Of a stretch of 64,000 bases of DNA, positions 32,302 to 43,841 are shown one piece after another. The translations under genes and the position numbers were made by a program. The notes under the pieces were generated by a model that was not told the DNA's origin, did no database searches, and worked only from the letters and a program-made list of their open reading frames with translations. Positions within the stretch are counted from its first letter, which is position 1, and each line of letters begins with the position of its first letter. Location of the stretch: assembly GCA_016630905.1 (NCBI GenBank), contig WBMQ01000006.1:1178001-1242000 (forward strand). The letters are read 5' to 3'. This DNA comes from Capillidium heterosporum (Eukaryota > Entomophthoromycota > Entomophthoromycetes > Entomophthorales > Capillidiaceae).

Positions 32302-33936
32302 TCACTCCATCTGAGTCTGATGGACATCTAAAATGGAAATCTCTCCTGACGACCTACCTGTACTGTGGGTAGGTTTTCTTACTGTTGAAGTAGCCTTCAG
32401 CGGGTGGTTTTCAAATGAGGAATGCAAAGATGAGGCCGTGTTGTACACACTGTTGTCGGCAATGATTTCGTTCGGGTCAAATCTCAACGGCTGTGCGAAT
32501 GAGGGGATCGATTCTACTAGCTCACTAGGGTTGGTCGAGGGACTCTCTTCCATCAAAGAGTGGGCGTATATGTTCGACTCGCTTCCTCGCAGGTTGAAGT
32601 TGCTACGAGATATAATTTCCGATTCGTACGGAATCTCTTCATCAGCTTCTATTATAGTATCAAGGTACTTCATGGCACTGGTGCTTCGTGTCATCAATGG
32701 TTGGTTGGTTGGGTTTTCTTTGGTGGTATATTTCTTGCGGATGAAAAAGAGGATGCCACCAACAGCGGTGAGTAGAAATAATAGGCCAAATACTATGCTG
32801 CATATGAGGGTTACTGTATTAATAGTGTTGTCAGGGTGATCCATGGTAGGTGTATCGGTTGCTGAAGTAAAATCATCGTTTGGCATATTTGAAAGGGACG
32901 GAAATCTACTGCTCGCCTCTTCAAAGGTCATCATTCTCCAAGAGTTCTGTCCAATATCTACAAAAAAGGTCTTGTCAGTTGCTTCCTGGCGTCGTTGTAG
33001 TTTATTGAACTGTGGTGCACTTTTCCATCCTGATTTTAAGAAGAGGACATCTTTAACCGCCAAGGAGGCTATCCCATAGTTGTTTCCAATACTCTCACTC
33101 AGCTTACTGTCGATAGGGCTAGGTTGCTCCCAGGTGTAGTTACCCAAATTCAATCGATGGATATCGCTGTAGATTTGATTATCCTCACCCATTCCGCCAA
33201 TGAACAGCAAGCTATCCTTTACTTTAATACTTGAGAATAAGTACTTGGGAGAGGGAGGGTTCCCATAGATTTTTTTTGTGGACCAGCTTAGCTGCTTGAA
33301 GTCGAAGATATCCATGGAGCCTAATCCGGTAGGGTGAGTGACGTTGGAGCCTCCAATAACATACATAAATTGGCCCTCACAGTGTACGTTATGAAGGTAC
33401 CTGAACGGCGGGTCCTCGAACTTTAAGTTTTGCCAAGTTCGTTTCCCAACGTCAAAGGTATATATCTCATTGCTGAGCTGGTTCGAAAGTAGATTGTAGC
33501 CACCATAAAGGACAACATCACCAAAGTCTGAGTTGGGGACTTGGCAGATTGAATACCCTTTTAGAAGCGGTGGTGACTGTGAAGATATCGTCAGGTTATA
33601 TTTGTTGATTTCCTTGTCAAGTACGTAGAGTGACCAAGAACCATCTGATATCGTCTTATCAAGTGAGCTAGATTTACTGATAGGTATGCCTATTGCTTCA
33701 ATTCCAGTTGAGATGGTGATAAAGGAATCGCTGCCATAAGGAATTAGCTTGGAAGTCCCAATATTCAATTTACTTGACTCCAAATTCCACTTTTCGCCTT
33801 GAACCCCTTTACCGAGTTGAAGTGAATAGACGTTTTCGTTAGCTAGGATGTCACTATTTGCGACCTTGGCCCCACCCACTAGATACAGTTTGTTGTCCTT
33901 GAATACTAGACTTGAACCTAATAGCGAATCTGGCAT
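32302..33936 (-). CDS. Kelch-repeat single-pass membrane protein
   Basis: An intronless 544-aa ORF. Residues 1-330 hold Kelch blades: LVFKDNKLYLVGGAKV, DVVLYGGYNLLSNQLSNEIY, FMYVIGGSNV and LLFIGGMGEDNQIYSDIHRL, each with GG and downstream Y/W positions. A membrane segment follows at about 378-402 (ICSIVFGLLFLLTAVGGILF), then RKKY and a 140-residue Ser/Glu-rich tail. Several N-glycosylation sites in the Kelch part suggest it faces outward, which would need an N-terminal signal peptide. The visible ATG (MPDSLLGSSL) starts directly in the first blade, and I could not find a convincing upstream signal exon. An unseen first exon or loss of the 5' end is possible. Confidence 0.8.
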   Translation of the reverse strand: MPDSLLGSSLVFKDNKLYLVGGAKVANSDILANENVYSLQLGKGVQGEKWNLESSKLNIGTSKLIPYGSDSFITISTGIEAIGIPISKSSSLDKTISDGSWSLYVLDKEINKYNLTISSQSPPLLKGYSICQVPNSDFGDVVLYGGYNLLSNQLSNEIYTFDVGKRTWQNLKFEDPPFRYLHNVHCEGQFMYVIGGSNVTHPTGLGSMDIFDFKQLSWSTKKIYGNPPSPKYLFSSIKVKDSLLFIGGMGEDNQIYSDIHRLNLGNYTWEQPSPIDSKLSESIGNNYGIASLAVKDVLFLKSGWKSAPQFNKLQRRQEATDKTFFVDIGQNSWRMMTFEEASSRFPSLSNMPNDDFTSATDTPTMDHPDNTINTVTLICSIVFGLLFLLTAVGGILFFIRKKYTTKENPTNQPLMTRSTSAMKYLDTIIEADEEIPYESEIISRSNFNLRGSESNIYAHSLMEESPSTNPSELVESIPSFAQPLRFDPNEIIADNSVYNTASSLHSSFENHPLKATSTVRKPTHSTGRSSGEISILDVHQTQME

Positions 33937-35188
33937 GCTCTTTTACTAAAAAGTTTAAATTTCTAGAGTGCCTTTTCAACCCTTTAAGGGAGATGAGATG
34001 TTGAACCGGAGTTACGGATAATTTTTTCTCCAAAATCGTATATTTCAGCGCCATTATCAAGGAGAAACTTTAAAAGTGACAGGAAAGTATTGGAAGATTC
34101 CCCTTGGATATGTTGTTAAGTTCCTCTACCAAGTAGTTCTTATTGGAATATAAGGTTGTTTCTTTATTAGAAGGTGGAAATGGCTATTTCAATATCATAA
34201 TCGTCTATATCAAGTTATTCAGCTTCAATCTATAGATGTAAATGTCAACCTTGGGTAAATTCTCCTATGTGGTTGTTGAATACCTGTTCTTATTACTAAA
34301 ATCTATAAGCTTTCAGGTCTACAATATATAAAAGTTTTGATATTGATCTAAAAATATGTTGGGATAGGGATGATTTGTATAAAAATAGCTCATCATAGTT
34401 AAAGCGCCCAGTTCAATATATCTTTACACTTTACTTACTCTCACAATACTTATATTATATTCAAGCTATATTTGGCCCTAGCTAATTAGCTAAAATACGT
34501 TGATGTAGGTAGAATTTGTATCCCTTAGAATTAAGTATTTAACATAACTATGCTCAATAAAATGAGTCATCACTTTCTACGTGTATACCAAAATTAAATA
34601 AACTTACATTATACATTGGAGTCAAATATCACTAATAAAATGAAATATCTACACATTTTCAATAGCTTTTAAACTATTTGAAAATGATATATATAAAAGC
34701 GTAAGTATCTCTTCCTCAATTTAAGAAATGAGACAAGTTCAATAGTACGCTTTTAAGTATTAAGTATTTCTATTGGCTATTTTAATGTAGTTTTAATATT
34801 AGATATAAACAGATGGTTAGTTCCCTAAACTGATATTTGTATCATTACTAGGGCTATCTAAAACTAGTCCTTGTCGGATTGAAAACAAATGCCAACTATA
34901 ACTTTAAAAATATACAGCTCTTCCAAAGAAAACTTTACTGGCAGTTTGGCATAAGTATTTTGGAATCAAGAGCATTCAAGGCTGAGGATGGATAATGTAA
35001 ATTACTGTATAGTAACGAATGATCTACACGTATATATATATTACATATGTCTATAAATTTATGAAGCCTATAAATACGTAAAACTTCATTTATACCAAAT
35101 ACTTTACCTATAAACTAAAAAAATACAATTGCTATTTAAATATAACAAATCGAGTATACAACTACACACTGTTTTATTTGTAAAAAAT
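33937..35188. other. Intergenic; no gene seen
   Basis: About 1.25 kb of AT-rich DNA. I searched the first 300 bases on the minus strand for a signal-peptide exon of the Kelch gene and found none. Confidence 0.55.
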
Positions 35189-35470
35189 TCAAAAGTTGTT
35201 TAAAATATAGTCAAGTTTCATTACATTGGTACTGGCAGCCTTGGAACGATTAGCTCTCTTATATTCGGCTCTAGCATTCTGAAACCTACCAATATTAAAG
35301 ATTATACAAGTCAAATGCTACCAGATGCGAACCGTCTTGGTTGGCAACTCCGTTTTACTCGAAATCACGATAAAGTCTAAGAAAGTGGGCCTTATATTCT
35401 GTTTAAAGAAGGTTTCCAGTAGTTGTCTCTGCTGCTTGTTGATCTTAACTCTTGGCGCACTGAAATACAT
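35189..35470 (-). CDS. Minimal homeodomain protein (81 aa)
   Basis: Exons, complement(35189..35285, 35322..35470), intron of 36 nt. The start is ATG 35470 (MYFSAPRVKI). The protein is almost only a homeodomain, and it aligns without gaps to the 60-residue consensus: R5, L16 and F20 (RQLLETFF), P26, L40, W48, F49, Q50, N51 and R53 (VRIWFQNARAEYKR). Position 52 is Ala and 55 is Glu, both unusual. The intron splits the W48 codon. A basic end follows, then KLDYILNNF. TATAAAAG lies 27-34 bases upstream of the ATG (35497-35504, minus strand), supporting this short form. The frame does stay open upstream as far as a possible acceptor near 35515, so a longer N-terminus is not excluded. Nuclear DNA binding is inferred. 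Confidence 0.8.
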
Positions 35471-35496
35471 ATATTGATTTTCGAGGATAGGGTAGC

Positions 35497-35504
35497 CTTT
35501 TATA
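35497..35504 (-). promoter_or_regulatory. Putative TATA box of the homeodomain gene
   Basis: TATAAAAG on the minus strand, the same octamer as in the three protease promoters. It could instead be coding if an upstream exon exists. Confidence 0.4.
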
Positions 35505-36156
35505 GTCGATACCTAATAAAATGTAGAAGTTTTATCATATATGTATATTAAATTGCGATGAAATTTAGGTTAGTATCAGTTATTATATTTAAATTTGACA
35601 GAGTTTTATATATTTAGGTACCAAGCAATTGTAATGTGAGAAAAATAAATACCAAAATTAAACAATTTATATAATTAAAGTACGATGATATCAATCAATA
35701 TATTATTGAAACTATATCTCTTTTTTCAATAGAGATGGTGTAATATTTAAGAATTCGATAATTGTATAGTCGTTTAGCAGTGATACTATATCCTCTCATC
35801 GTTCCATTTTACTAACAGTGTTATTACTGAAATTTTAGTAGAAATATTGCTAATAAAATGGCACGGTAAAGATATTACAAAAGAACTTATATAGCATGTT
35901 AATTTTATCACTATAATAACATGTGTACGAACCTCTTCAATTTGATCTATTCTAACATATAGATGATAGCTCTGTTAAGCTGTGTATTTGTTAATTTTAT
36001 ACATATAGAATTATGTTATAGTAAAATCTTACCTATCTGATAACTTTCACTTCGATGTCAGGTGAGTAATCCACCTCACCAATTCAATTTTACAATAGAT
36101 ACAAAGTTAAATTCGGCTAAAAGTGATGGATCTGTTTTAAGTTTTGATCAGCAATC
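35505..36156. other. Divergent intergenic region
   Basis: Lies between the homeodomain gene (minus) and the muniscin gene (plus). AT-rich; no further gene was seen. Confidence 0.55.
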
Positions 36157-38725
36157 ATGACAAGCCTGTATATAACGACATTTATGGTACCATAGATAAT
36201 TCAAGGAATCGCCAACTAATTTCCATAGCAAGAGAAAGCTCGTAATGGGTTGGATATCACCCAGACCAAGATGAAGAGAAACAAACTACTCGATGAGGAA
36301 TTGGCCGAATTCTTTAGGGAAAGGTATTCAATTTAGCAAATAGCCAACTAAAGCAAAATAGAATAGCAATTGAGGAGAACTACTCCAAACAGCTTCAAAA
36401 GCTTTCCAAGAAACCTTTCCTGTCGGACAAGTTGATGTTCAGGTAATGCTTTGACTTTTTGAATAAATCTAATAAAGTTCAGTGGTTTGGAGACAGCTTG
36501 GGAGGAACTTCAGAATGACATTGGCAGTATAGCTAACAAGCATGCGACTTTAGTTCAAGCCCTTTCTCGCAATGTCGAGCGACCAGTGCGGGAAGCAACC
36601 AACATTCATTCGGAAACAGGACACCTGCGTCTAGTACCTTTTATATGTAGAGCTTTAGTAATTTATTACTTAGGTAGAATCCAATGTGCAGAGGTTAATT
36701 AAAGAATATGAAGATAAAACTTTAAAGATTGGAAAGGTAAAATTTATTCAAGCTGATTGTTTAACCATTTCAAAAGCTTCAGAAAGTGGCGGAGAAGAGT
36801 AAATCTAAAAATAAAGATTCAGGTAATTTTAAAAGCTATAGTTTGAAATTAAGTTTAGTATTTTTATGTAGCGCAGAAAGTTGTCGAGATGAGCCAAAGC
36901 TTGGAGGAAACTAGGCTTCAATTGGAAACTGAACTACGTCGCTACTATGAAGTATACAAACAAATTTGCTATTATTAACGATTTCAACAAGCAAACGGAA
37001 TGGGTGGATATATCTAGACTTGAGACTTTGAAAAAGGCCTTTTTGAACTACAACACCTTTCAGACTGAATGTAACAACAAGTCCAATGAGGTAAATTTGT
37101 TTTTAGTCTATGTAGTAACGATGGCTAGGTCTTGGAGAAATCCACCAACAGCATAAAAGAAATCGATGGACCAGCTCAGATAGCTCAATTCTGTAACGAG
37201 TACAAGAGCTTCAACTTGACAACGGCTGGTATTGCTTTTTGAAACCAAAGATTGTACTAAAAGTTCAGTAGCTCAAGGTGGTTCTATCAAACTTGGTGCG
37301 AAGATCGAAAGTAAATCAATTATATATAACAGCCGCATTTACTTGCAATTTTAGATTCGGCATTTGGTTCATGGATGCTTCGTCCCCGCAAAAATTCCGG
37401 AATTAACGCCAGGTAAATCGAAGGTAGTCACAAATTTATCTAATAAAAGTAGTACCATTATATCGGCGAGTGACAGCAGCACGAAAGATGGTAAGTCTGA
37501 GGTATTTAGCATAAGTAGCTCCGAAGTCCAGGCCCATCATTCTCAACCAAGTCAGGTCGATGAGGAAGGGTACTCTATCCCACCCAACACTGACGGGGCC
37601 AGCTTGGAGCACAACAACGCTGACAAGGAGAGTGACGACAACCAAAGTGAGACTAGCAGCTTCACCCAGAACCAGACTATGACCAAGGTCAAGTTCGACA
37701 TCCGCGAGACGGCAATTCAAGAGGATCCCAAAGATGCAGCTAAAGCATTGCAGGCATTATCATCAACTTTGCGCCAGCCTTCAAAGCGGGTGGGTCGGGG
37801 ACGTAGAGAGAAGCTGGACGGTATGGATCGTCCCATGAGTAGCTTCCACGACACTAACACCAGACCTCTCTCTGTTATGCCATCGAGCTCCAATCCTATT
37901 GGTGGTGGAAGAGATACCACTGAATTCAAAACGAGACCTTTCTCCGAGTATGTCTCCAACAAAGAAAAGCCAGCTGCGCCGTTGAGCTACCGTACAGTTG
38001 AGGAGGTGGATGCCGTTTATCACCAGAGCGCATGCCAAGTTGTCCAGATCACTGGACAAGTTTTAGTTAAAGCTAGTTCCATCGACGTTAAGCTGATAAC
38101 CGAGGTCCCGATCCAAGTTGAAAGTGAGGGCAAAGATTACGACATACAAATTGTAGCCAATCCACGCTACATCCAAAGTAATACTAAGGGTGGCTACAGC
38201 TTTATCAAGGATAACTTGAGTGAGCTAAATGACGAAGTTGTAATATTCAAGTACCGACTCCGTACCTCCGAGAAGACACCGGGTAAAGAAAGCTGGGCCC
38301 CAATCCAAATCAAAGCATTGACAGCTACTTCTGAAACTACAACCTACCTCGGATTTTCGGCCCTACCAGTAGGTGCAACCAACATTCGTACTTTACAGCT
38401 GGCAACCAAATGTGAAGCTGAATCCCTATATAGTCAACCGCAACCCAAGTACCTTGGCAACAAGGAGTTGCTATGGGAAGGTACTGATGAACTCAACATA
38501 CTCGCTCAATTTGAGAGTCAGCCTCAACCGTTGGCTCTGGACTTTGACTTGGATTTGAGTTTAATTAGCAAGGCGTTCAATACCTTACCAATCCAGCTCA
38601 AGGGACCGGTCAAATTAAACAAGCGACAGGTCAAGGCAGGTACTTTCATCATATTACCACCTGAGGCAGCTGGATTCGATTATGGAAAGATTGGTGGTGG
38701 AAAATCTATGGTAGTTGCACAGTAG
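36157..38725 (+). CDS. Muniscin endocytic adaptor (Syp1/FCHO type: F-BAR plus mu-homology domain)
   Basis: Twelve exons: 36157..36186, 36229..36323, 36362..36442, 36483..36633, 36674..36736, 36777..36822, 36872..36951, 36992..37090, 37129..37228, 37269..37310, 37355..37412, 37450..38725; introns of 37-49 nt; 706 aa. The F-BAR part starts MTSLYITTFMQEKARNGLDI and includes LDEELAEFFRERIAIEENYS KQ, a pattern typical of FCHO proteins; it ends near residue 260. A basic Ser-rich linker (FGSWMLRPRKNSGINA) and a disordered section follow. The C-terminal 250 residues form the mu-homology domain (VQITGQVLVKASSIDVKLIT through to the stop). Muniscins bind PI(4,5)P2 membranes and start clathrin-mediated endocytosis. 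The first nine introns are all within the F-BAR coding region. Confidence 0.88.
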
Positions 38726-39211
38726 TTTTGAGCCAAAGGTAGGGTGCAATTTTTAAATAAAGGTACTGTGATATTTCAGTTTTTAAATTTTCGCTGGTAG
38801 TTGAAATTATTTTGCTATATCTTTTGCTCTTGGCATTGTATATATATTTACTGTTTAAATAGAATCAAATTGGACCTATAGCCGGTATATATAATAGCTA
38901 CTAATATAGCTAACAGGCACGCCGCTGTTGATAACGCACGTTATGGACTCAAAATTGTGCTTGACAAATGCTTATTATAGTTGGATGTCTTGTTATTTAG
39001 TACATCCTACAAAGTTGATAAATAAGGCGTTCAAGTTTTGTAAAATTAGTATGCAGGTTTATTCAGAGCAGGAGCAAAAGCTTATAAGTCAAAACTATGC
39101 TTCACAAATGGCTGTGTAGTACTCGATGTTGGGGTTTATGAAATATGAGCAATTACTCAGCAATATGATGGAAAAATTAAAATGAATGCCCCATAACAAT
39201 TATCAAAAAAG
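38726..39211. other. Intergenic; no gene seen
   Basis: 3' flank of the muniscin gene. The small ORF at 38928-39119 has no recognisable feature. Confidence 0.55.
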
Positions 39212-41316
39212 TTAAGTAAATTTTCTCTTAGAGCTAAATAATGTTTCACCATTACCAATATCTTTCAAAAAGACTAGATTTCTGCTGTATACTATCCAAT
39301 TCTTTACCAAACTTCTTTTGACCAACTTCAATCTCTGCTTGAGGTCCAATTTGAATCGGAACATGTAGCCTTTGTTGAGGTGGATTAGGCTTGATTTCAA
39401 ACTCAAATTTACAAGTCAAATAAAAAATCTATCAAGTTAAAGTTTATATGAAATAGCCAACTATAAAAAAGCCTATTAATCAAAATACTTACTTTTAGCA
39501 TAGCTTCATATTGAGATACTCTTATAAATTTAACTATTTTGGCTAATCTGGGCTACAAGATACTACGCTCTATATAATAGATATAGAGAAAGTAAAAATG
39601 CTTGTCAAAATAAACTATTAGCCAAAACAAGCTTCCAAAATTACATGCATTATATTTACTTGAACTGAAAGTAGGTAGGTTGACATCTCCACTTGACATA
39701 AAGCTTACAACCAAAGACCAAAATCGACTTTGACCCATTTTAAGAGTGGTAAGTTAAGTAGAACTGGAAATTTATGGCAAGGGTAGCAAAGGTACCTTTG
39801 CATATCAGCTTCAATACCAAGGTCTATGACCTGTCTTTGAACCTCTTCAACAACGTCCAGTTGCCAATATCGAATCAAAAACGAATGGCACTGAATTAAA
39901 TACGCTATGTGAAAGAAATAGTGATAGTGAAAGTCGATCAACTTGCTAAACTCAATAGCATACAGTAAGAAATGGATCAGCTTTATTACAGCTTTGCTGA
40001 ATAACCCAAGTGCCCTATGTGCCCTAAGTTTGGAGTTGTCTATTTCAATAAGCGATTTATAGAGTGATTGAAAGGTGTAGAAATTGAAAGTAGCACAGCA
40101 AGAGCAATTTAAAGTTAATTATTTGGTTTAGCAGATCCGGTATTTTTCTTTTTGTACTATATTTATACACATGCAAGTTTTGAAGGATCCTCATTATATC
40201 AAAAGTGAGTGATTTCGCCAGGTCGTTAGCTCTGATATCATTTATACACCCTAATCCACCCCTAGTAAGTCGTAGGTTCCTTGGTATGAGATATTTGAAA
40301 GTGTAATAGCTTATATGTAGTTGTTGCTTTTAAAATGTGATGATCAGGTATCTCAGATCGTCTAGATATTTTTGGCTACACAGATAATCGTCGATGCACC
40401 GCACCCTTGCAACTGTATCCAGGCATGATACATTAGAGAGTCGATGAAAATGGTGAACTATAGATTTAACAATGTAAAAGTTTAGTAGCGAGTTGTAAGT
40501 CAGGAATGCCTCTAGTTTGTAGATATCAATTCTGTTGGTGGTTGGTCTAATCAAATGTAGCCCAATTTTATGTGCTATTTTGATGGCAGTAGTGAGAAGC
40601 AATTTGAATACTTGATAGTTCCACTGAATGGTCGTATTCCCAGTATTAAAGAAGCTTGGATAGTATCTAATGAAAATTTCAAATTGTTAGGTTAATGATA
40701 CTCACAGAGCTTTCCATAATGTATCTATTAGAGGATTAAACTACAGGTTGTTTTCAAGGCCGAAACCACTCAACCAGATAACTGATCTCAGTAAGTTAAA
40801 TTGTGGGCACTGGTTGAAGTTGGACATCAATCCTATTGTGAAGAAAACTGTTATATAGCAAAAACAGTTGATGGCTGCTTTATATAGAGTTGAAAAATGA
40901 TATATTGTCAATGGCTTGAGTGGTTAGTGTAGTTTTTTTGCCAGCTTAGGAGCTGATATAGATTTGACTAATTTGGAATGGCCGTACATATGCCTATAGC
41001 CTAATGAATTGGCTGAAACTTTATAGAATTGGAAAAGTATACATATATTGAACATAGTTATTGGCCATGGAAAATGAAAACATAATTTCCAGTCGAATAC
41101 TTTAAACTTATGAAGCTAGGTTACCTTTAATCATAACTCCTTTCCCAAAACCTTTGATTCGGCTTCTTTGGCTTGGAAGCTGACGATACCTCTTCTAGCA
41201 GATCTGAAAAGGACTGAGCATCTCTGTACTTGCCTGTCATACGTACACTTGGCGTTGAAATTAAAACACCCACTGCAAGGCGAAGCTCTATCGCACTTCT
41301 TTTTACTCAATATACA
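39212..41316 (-). pseudogene. Decayed Zn2Cys6 fungal transcription-factor gene
   Basis: On the minus strand, 41235-41316 encodes most of a zinc cluster: C-x6-C-DRASP-C-SG-C-FNFNAK-C-TYD. A stop lies two codons before the first visible Cys, and I found no upstream exon supplying the missing first Cys. The regulatory region follows: LMSNFNQCPQFNLLRSVIWL, GLENN, FNPLIDTLWKALYYPSFFNT and KLLLTTAIKIAHKIGLHLI, then FSKLIDFHYHYFFHIAYLIQ near 39900. This order is that of fungal-specific transcription-factor domains. An in-frame TAG at 40741-40743 interrupts it between GLENNL and FNPLID. The remaining segments need introns to join. I judge it a pseudogene; an unusual splice that removes the stop is the alternative. 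Confidence 0.55.
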
Positions 41317-41818
41317 TTGATCTTAAGCTCGATCTTTCATTAAATTACTGCTGGTCTCTACTCAGTTCTTTATCCTATCTTTTGCTGCCCAAGTTTGATC
41401 CCTGCTCTAGTTTAATTTGAATAAGCTTGTCAAGACTCTCGATGGCACAAATTTACGATCAGATTCGGAATTGTATACTTTTGCAAATTGCCCTACTAGA
41501 TAAGTTCCCGAGCTTATAGCTAGAGCTTTTGATTTGCTCAATTTTTCTCCAGTACTGGTCAGAATCTACTACCAGTCTAAAAATATTAAAGCAGCTTGAA
41601 GTGATATATTTTGACTAGTGTTATATTGGGCAGAAACTGGATTCCAGAAAATAAAACTTCTGAAAACTCACCTTAAGAATTTGCACATGCACAAAATTTA
41701 CTAAAGCGATAAAATCGTTTATGAAATCATAAATCGATACAACTTTTAGTATACAGATACAAGCTCATCTAGGCCAATCATTGTAAGCAACTGAAAACTA
41801 TTTATTAATTGCAACCGA
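41317..41818. other. Intergenic; no gene seen
   Basis: 3' flank of JMJD6 and upstream of the decayed regulator gene. No support was found for the regulator's missing first exon. Confidence 0.5.
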
Positions 41819-43319
41819 TCAATCGGAGCTATAGTCGGAACTATCCGATGAGGAAGAAGATGAGGAGTCAGAGGAAGTGTACAAAGCAGGTACGTACTCC
41901 AAAGTTTGGATTTTGACGATCAAATCACTATAGAACTTGGGGCTGTAGAAGTCAAAGGGTGCAGGTAAGTTACCATCAGCGAGCTTCTCAATTTCACGGA
42001 CCAGACGTTTGGCCAGCTTGGGTCGTGAAAACCGTGTCTTCAAGTAGACGCGTTCTATGGAGTGGGGAGTACAGAAGTTCTGAGTAATGGCGATGGTAAG
42101 ATCTAAAACGATACAATGTAAATAATTATATTGATGGCTAAAGAAGGTTACCTAGGTTGAGGACAACGTGGGACCAGCCTCCAGGGACGTAGATAATTTC
42201 GCCGGGGCATTGGAGTACCTCCACCATACCTAAAACTTTACCCAGGGTGGGGTCCAGCTTTGGATCCATAAACTGATCTTTCCTTAGATCGCTACGTACG
42301 GTAGCCGGTAAATTAAACTTGGGGTAGACGGTAGTGAACCAGTCAGCTCCCTCTGAGTTCTTGATGGGTAGCCTTGGATGTACGATTTCCAAAGGTGCTG
42401 ATGAAGGAAAGAGCACCCACCTATAGAACAAAAAACATCAATTAGAAGTTTATTGTCAATTTAAAACTATACCTTTTATGACCTTGGACTAAAGCATTCC
42501 AAGCCGAAGTTCCTAAAGGATCAACGTGGATAAAAGTGCCACTTCTTGCTCCACCCATGACAAACCATCGAAAGGGAGGTCTACCTCTACCTGTCAAACT
42601 GAAGAGATCCCTTTTAAAGTATTTTGGCACCTCAAAGTCCTTGAGTAGCTCACACTTTGGTTCCCCCTTACCACGCTTCTTGTGCTTGAAGTCGATCGAG
42701 GTAGAGAAGTTGGAGTCGAAGATGTAGAGGGGAGAGTCGTCTTTGTGGTCAAGCTCTGTATACCTTATAAAGTGTTTGAACTTCATGTAGACGTACTTTT
42801 GGTCGTCATCCTCACCAACTTTAAACTTTTGGTCGTAGTACTTGGCTAGCAGATCCTACAATATGCAATGTTGGTTTTGTTTTGTTTGAGTAAAATCACT
42901 TTAGGTTACCTCGACGTTCCAATTATGATGAGCTGGCCATCTATTAATTGCATTGACTATTACACAAGGTAAGTTGGTAGTCTCGAATGCTTCGATAAAC
43001 ATCCTCTCGTCATAGATATCGTAGTCGATTCTTGGAACTTTATCCCTACTCCTTTCCAAGTCAAAGTTCAATTTGTAAAAATCTTTAATACCCCATTCGT
43101 ATAGCTTTAACTCTATAAAAGAAAGATTAAAATCTATTTTAAAATGAAAACTTTACCACTTCTGGCCAGCCTTTTCAATTTATCTACCTTCCTATTCAAC
43201 TTCAAACCATCGCTTTTGGACTTGTGTTTCTTTTGAATTTTTTGATCTTTGGACCCGCATTCCTGGCTGTTTAGCTCTCGTTTCTCTAAAAAATCTATGT
43301 TGGCTGTCGACTCGAGCAT
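41819..43319 (-). CDS. JmjC-domain 2-oxoglutarate oxygenase, JMJD6 family
   Basis: Exons, complement(41819..42102, 42152..42420, 42473..42855, 42910..43112, 43157..43319); introns of 44-54 nt; 433 aa. The start is ATG 43319. The protein follows human JMJD6 closely: KVGEDDD, then [52 protein letters not shown] and [10 protein letters not shown]. The iron ligands are H and D of [10 protein letters not shown] and the H of [10 protein letters not shown]. The tail is a poly-Ser/Asp segment, as in human JMJD6. JMJD6 hydroxylates lysines in splicing factors and has a debated arginine demethylase activity; it acts in the nucleus. The extra N-terminal Lys-rich region could help nuclear import. Confidence 0.92.
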
Positions 43320-43841
43320 CCTAAATTCTTTGCTGAAGCTTCTCAAGCTGTATGGTTTTCCTTACCAACAAGATTGACAAGTTTTTGCCAACTTTTGCAT
43401 TGGAATAATCGATACCAAAATTGGCCCAATTATATTATGAGATTTGAGGATTCTATGTCTAATGACATTTCTTTGAGAATAAAGCCTTGAGTTTTAGCGA
43501 TAGAAATGAGCTGGTAAAGCTACACCTACCTTTCCAATAGCGATTCAATATGGTTTAATATTAAAGTGAAAATAGATGTTAAGCCAGTTGAAGGATTAAA
43601 CTTATATATAAGAGGGATGTAAAAGCATATAGATTACACTTCTAACTAATGTCGATAGATCAATACGTTATAATTTAGACATTTACATCAATACAAGTAT
43701 TTATATAAGAGCGCTTTATATATTTGCAACCTTGCCAAGGTATGAGATCTTTTAGAAAAATATATGAGGCAAAGGGTAATGGTAAATATAGATATAAAAT
43801 CATATCAGCTATCAATAGGATAAAAAGTATCAAAGCTTTAA
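43320..43841. other. Intergenic; no gene seen
   Basis: Upstream of JMJD6 and 3' flank of IPK1 (both minus). AT-rich with no further coding frame. Confidence 0.6.

Noticed and set aside
32333-32839. 168-aa plus-strand ORF
   Set aside because: Antisense shadow of the Kelch membrane-protein gene.
35471-35520. Upstream coding exon of the homeodomain gene
   Set aside because: The frame is open to a possible acceptor, but a TATAAAAG box lies within it and no earlier exon could be found; kept only as an alternative.
37355-37449. Reading straight through 37364-37450 in the muniscin gene (MVHGCF frame)
   Set aside because: Exon phases do not match; the spliced frame with FGSWMLRPRKN and a 37-nt intron keeps phase throughout.
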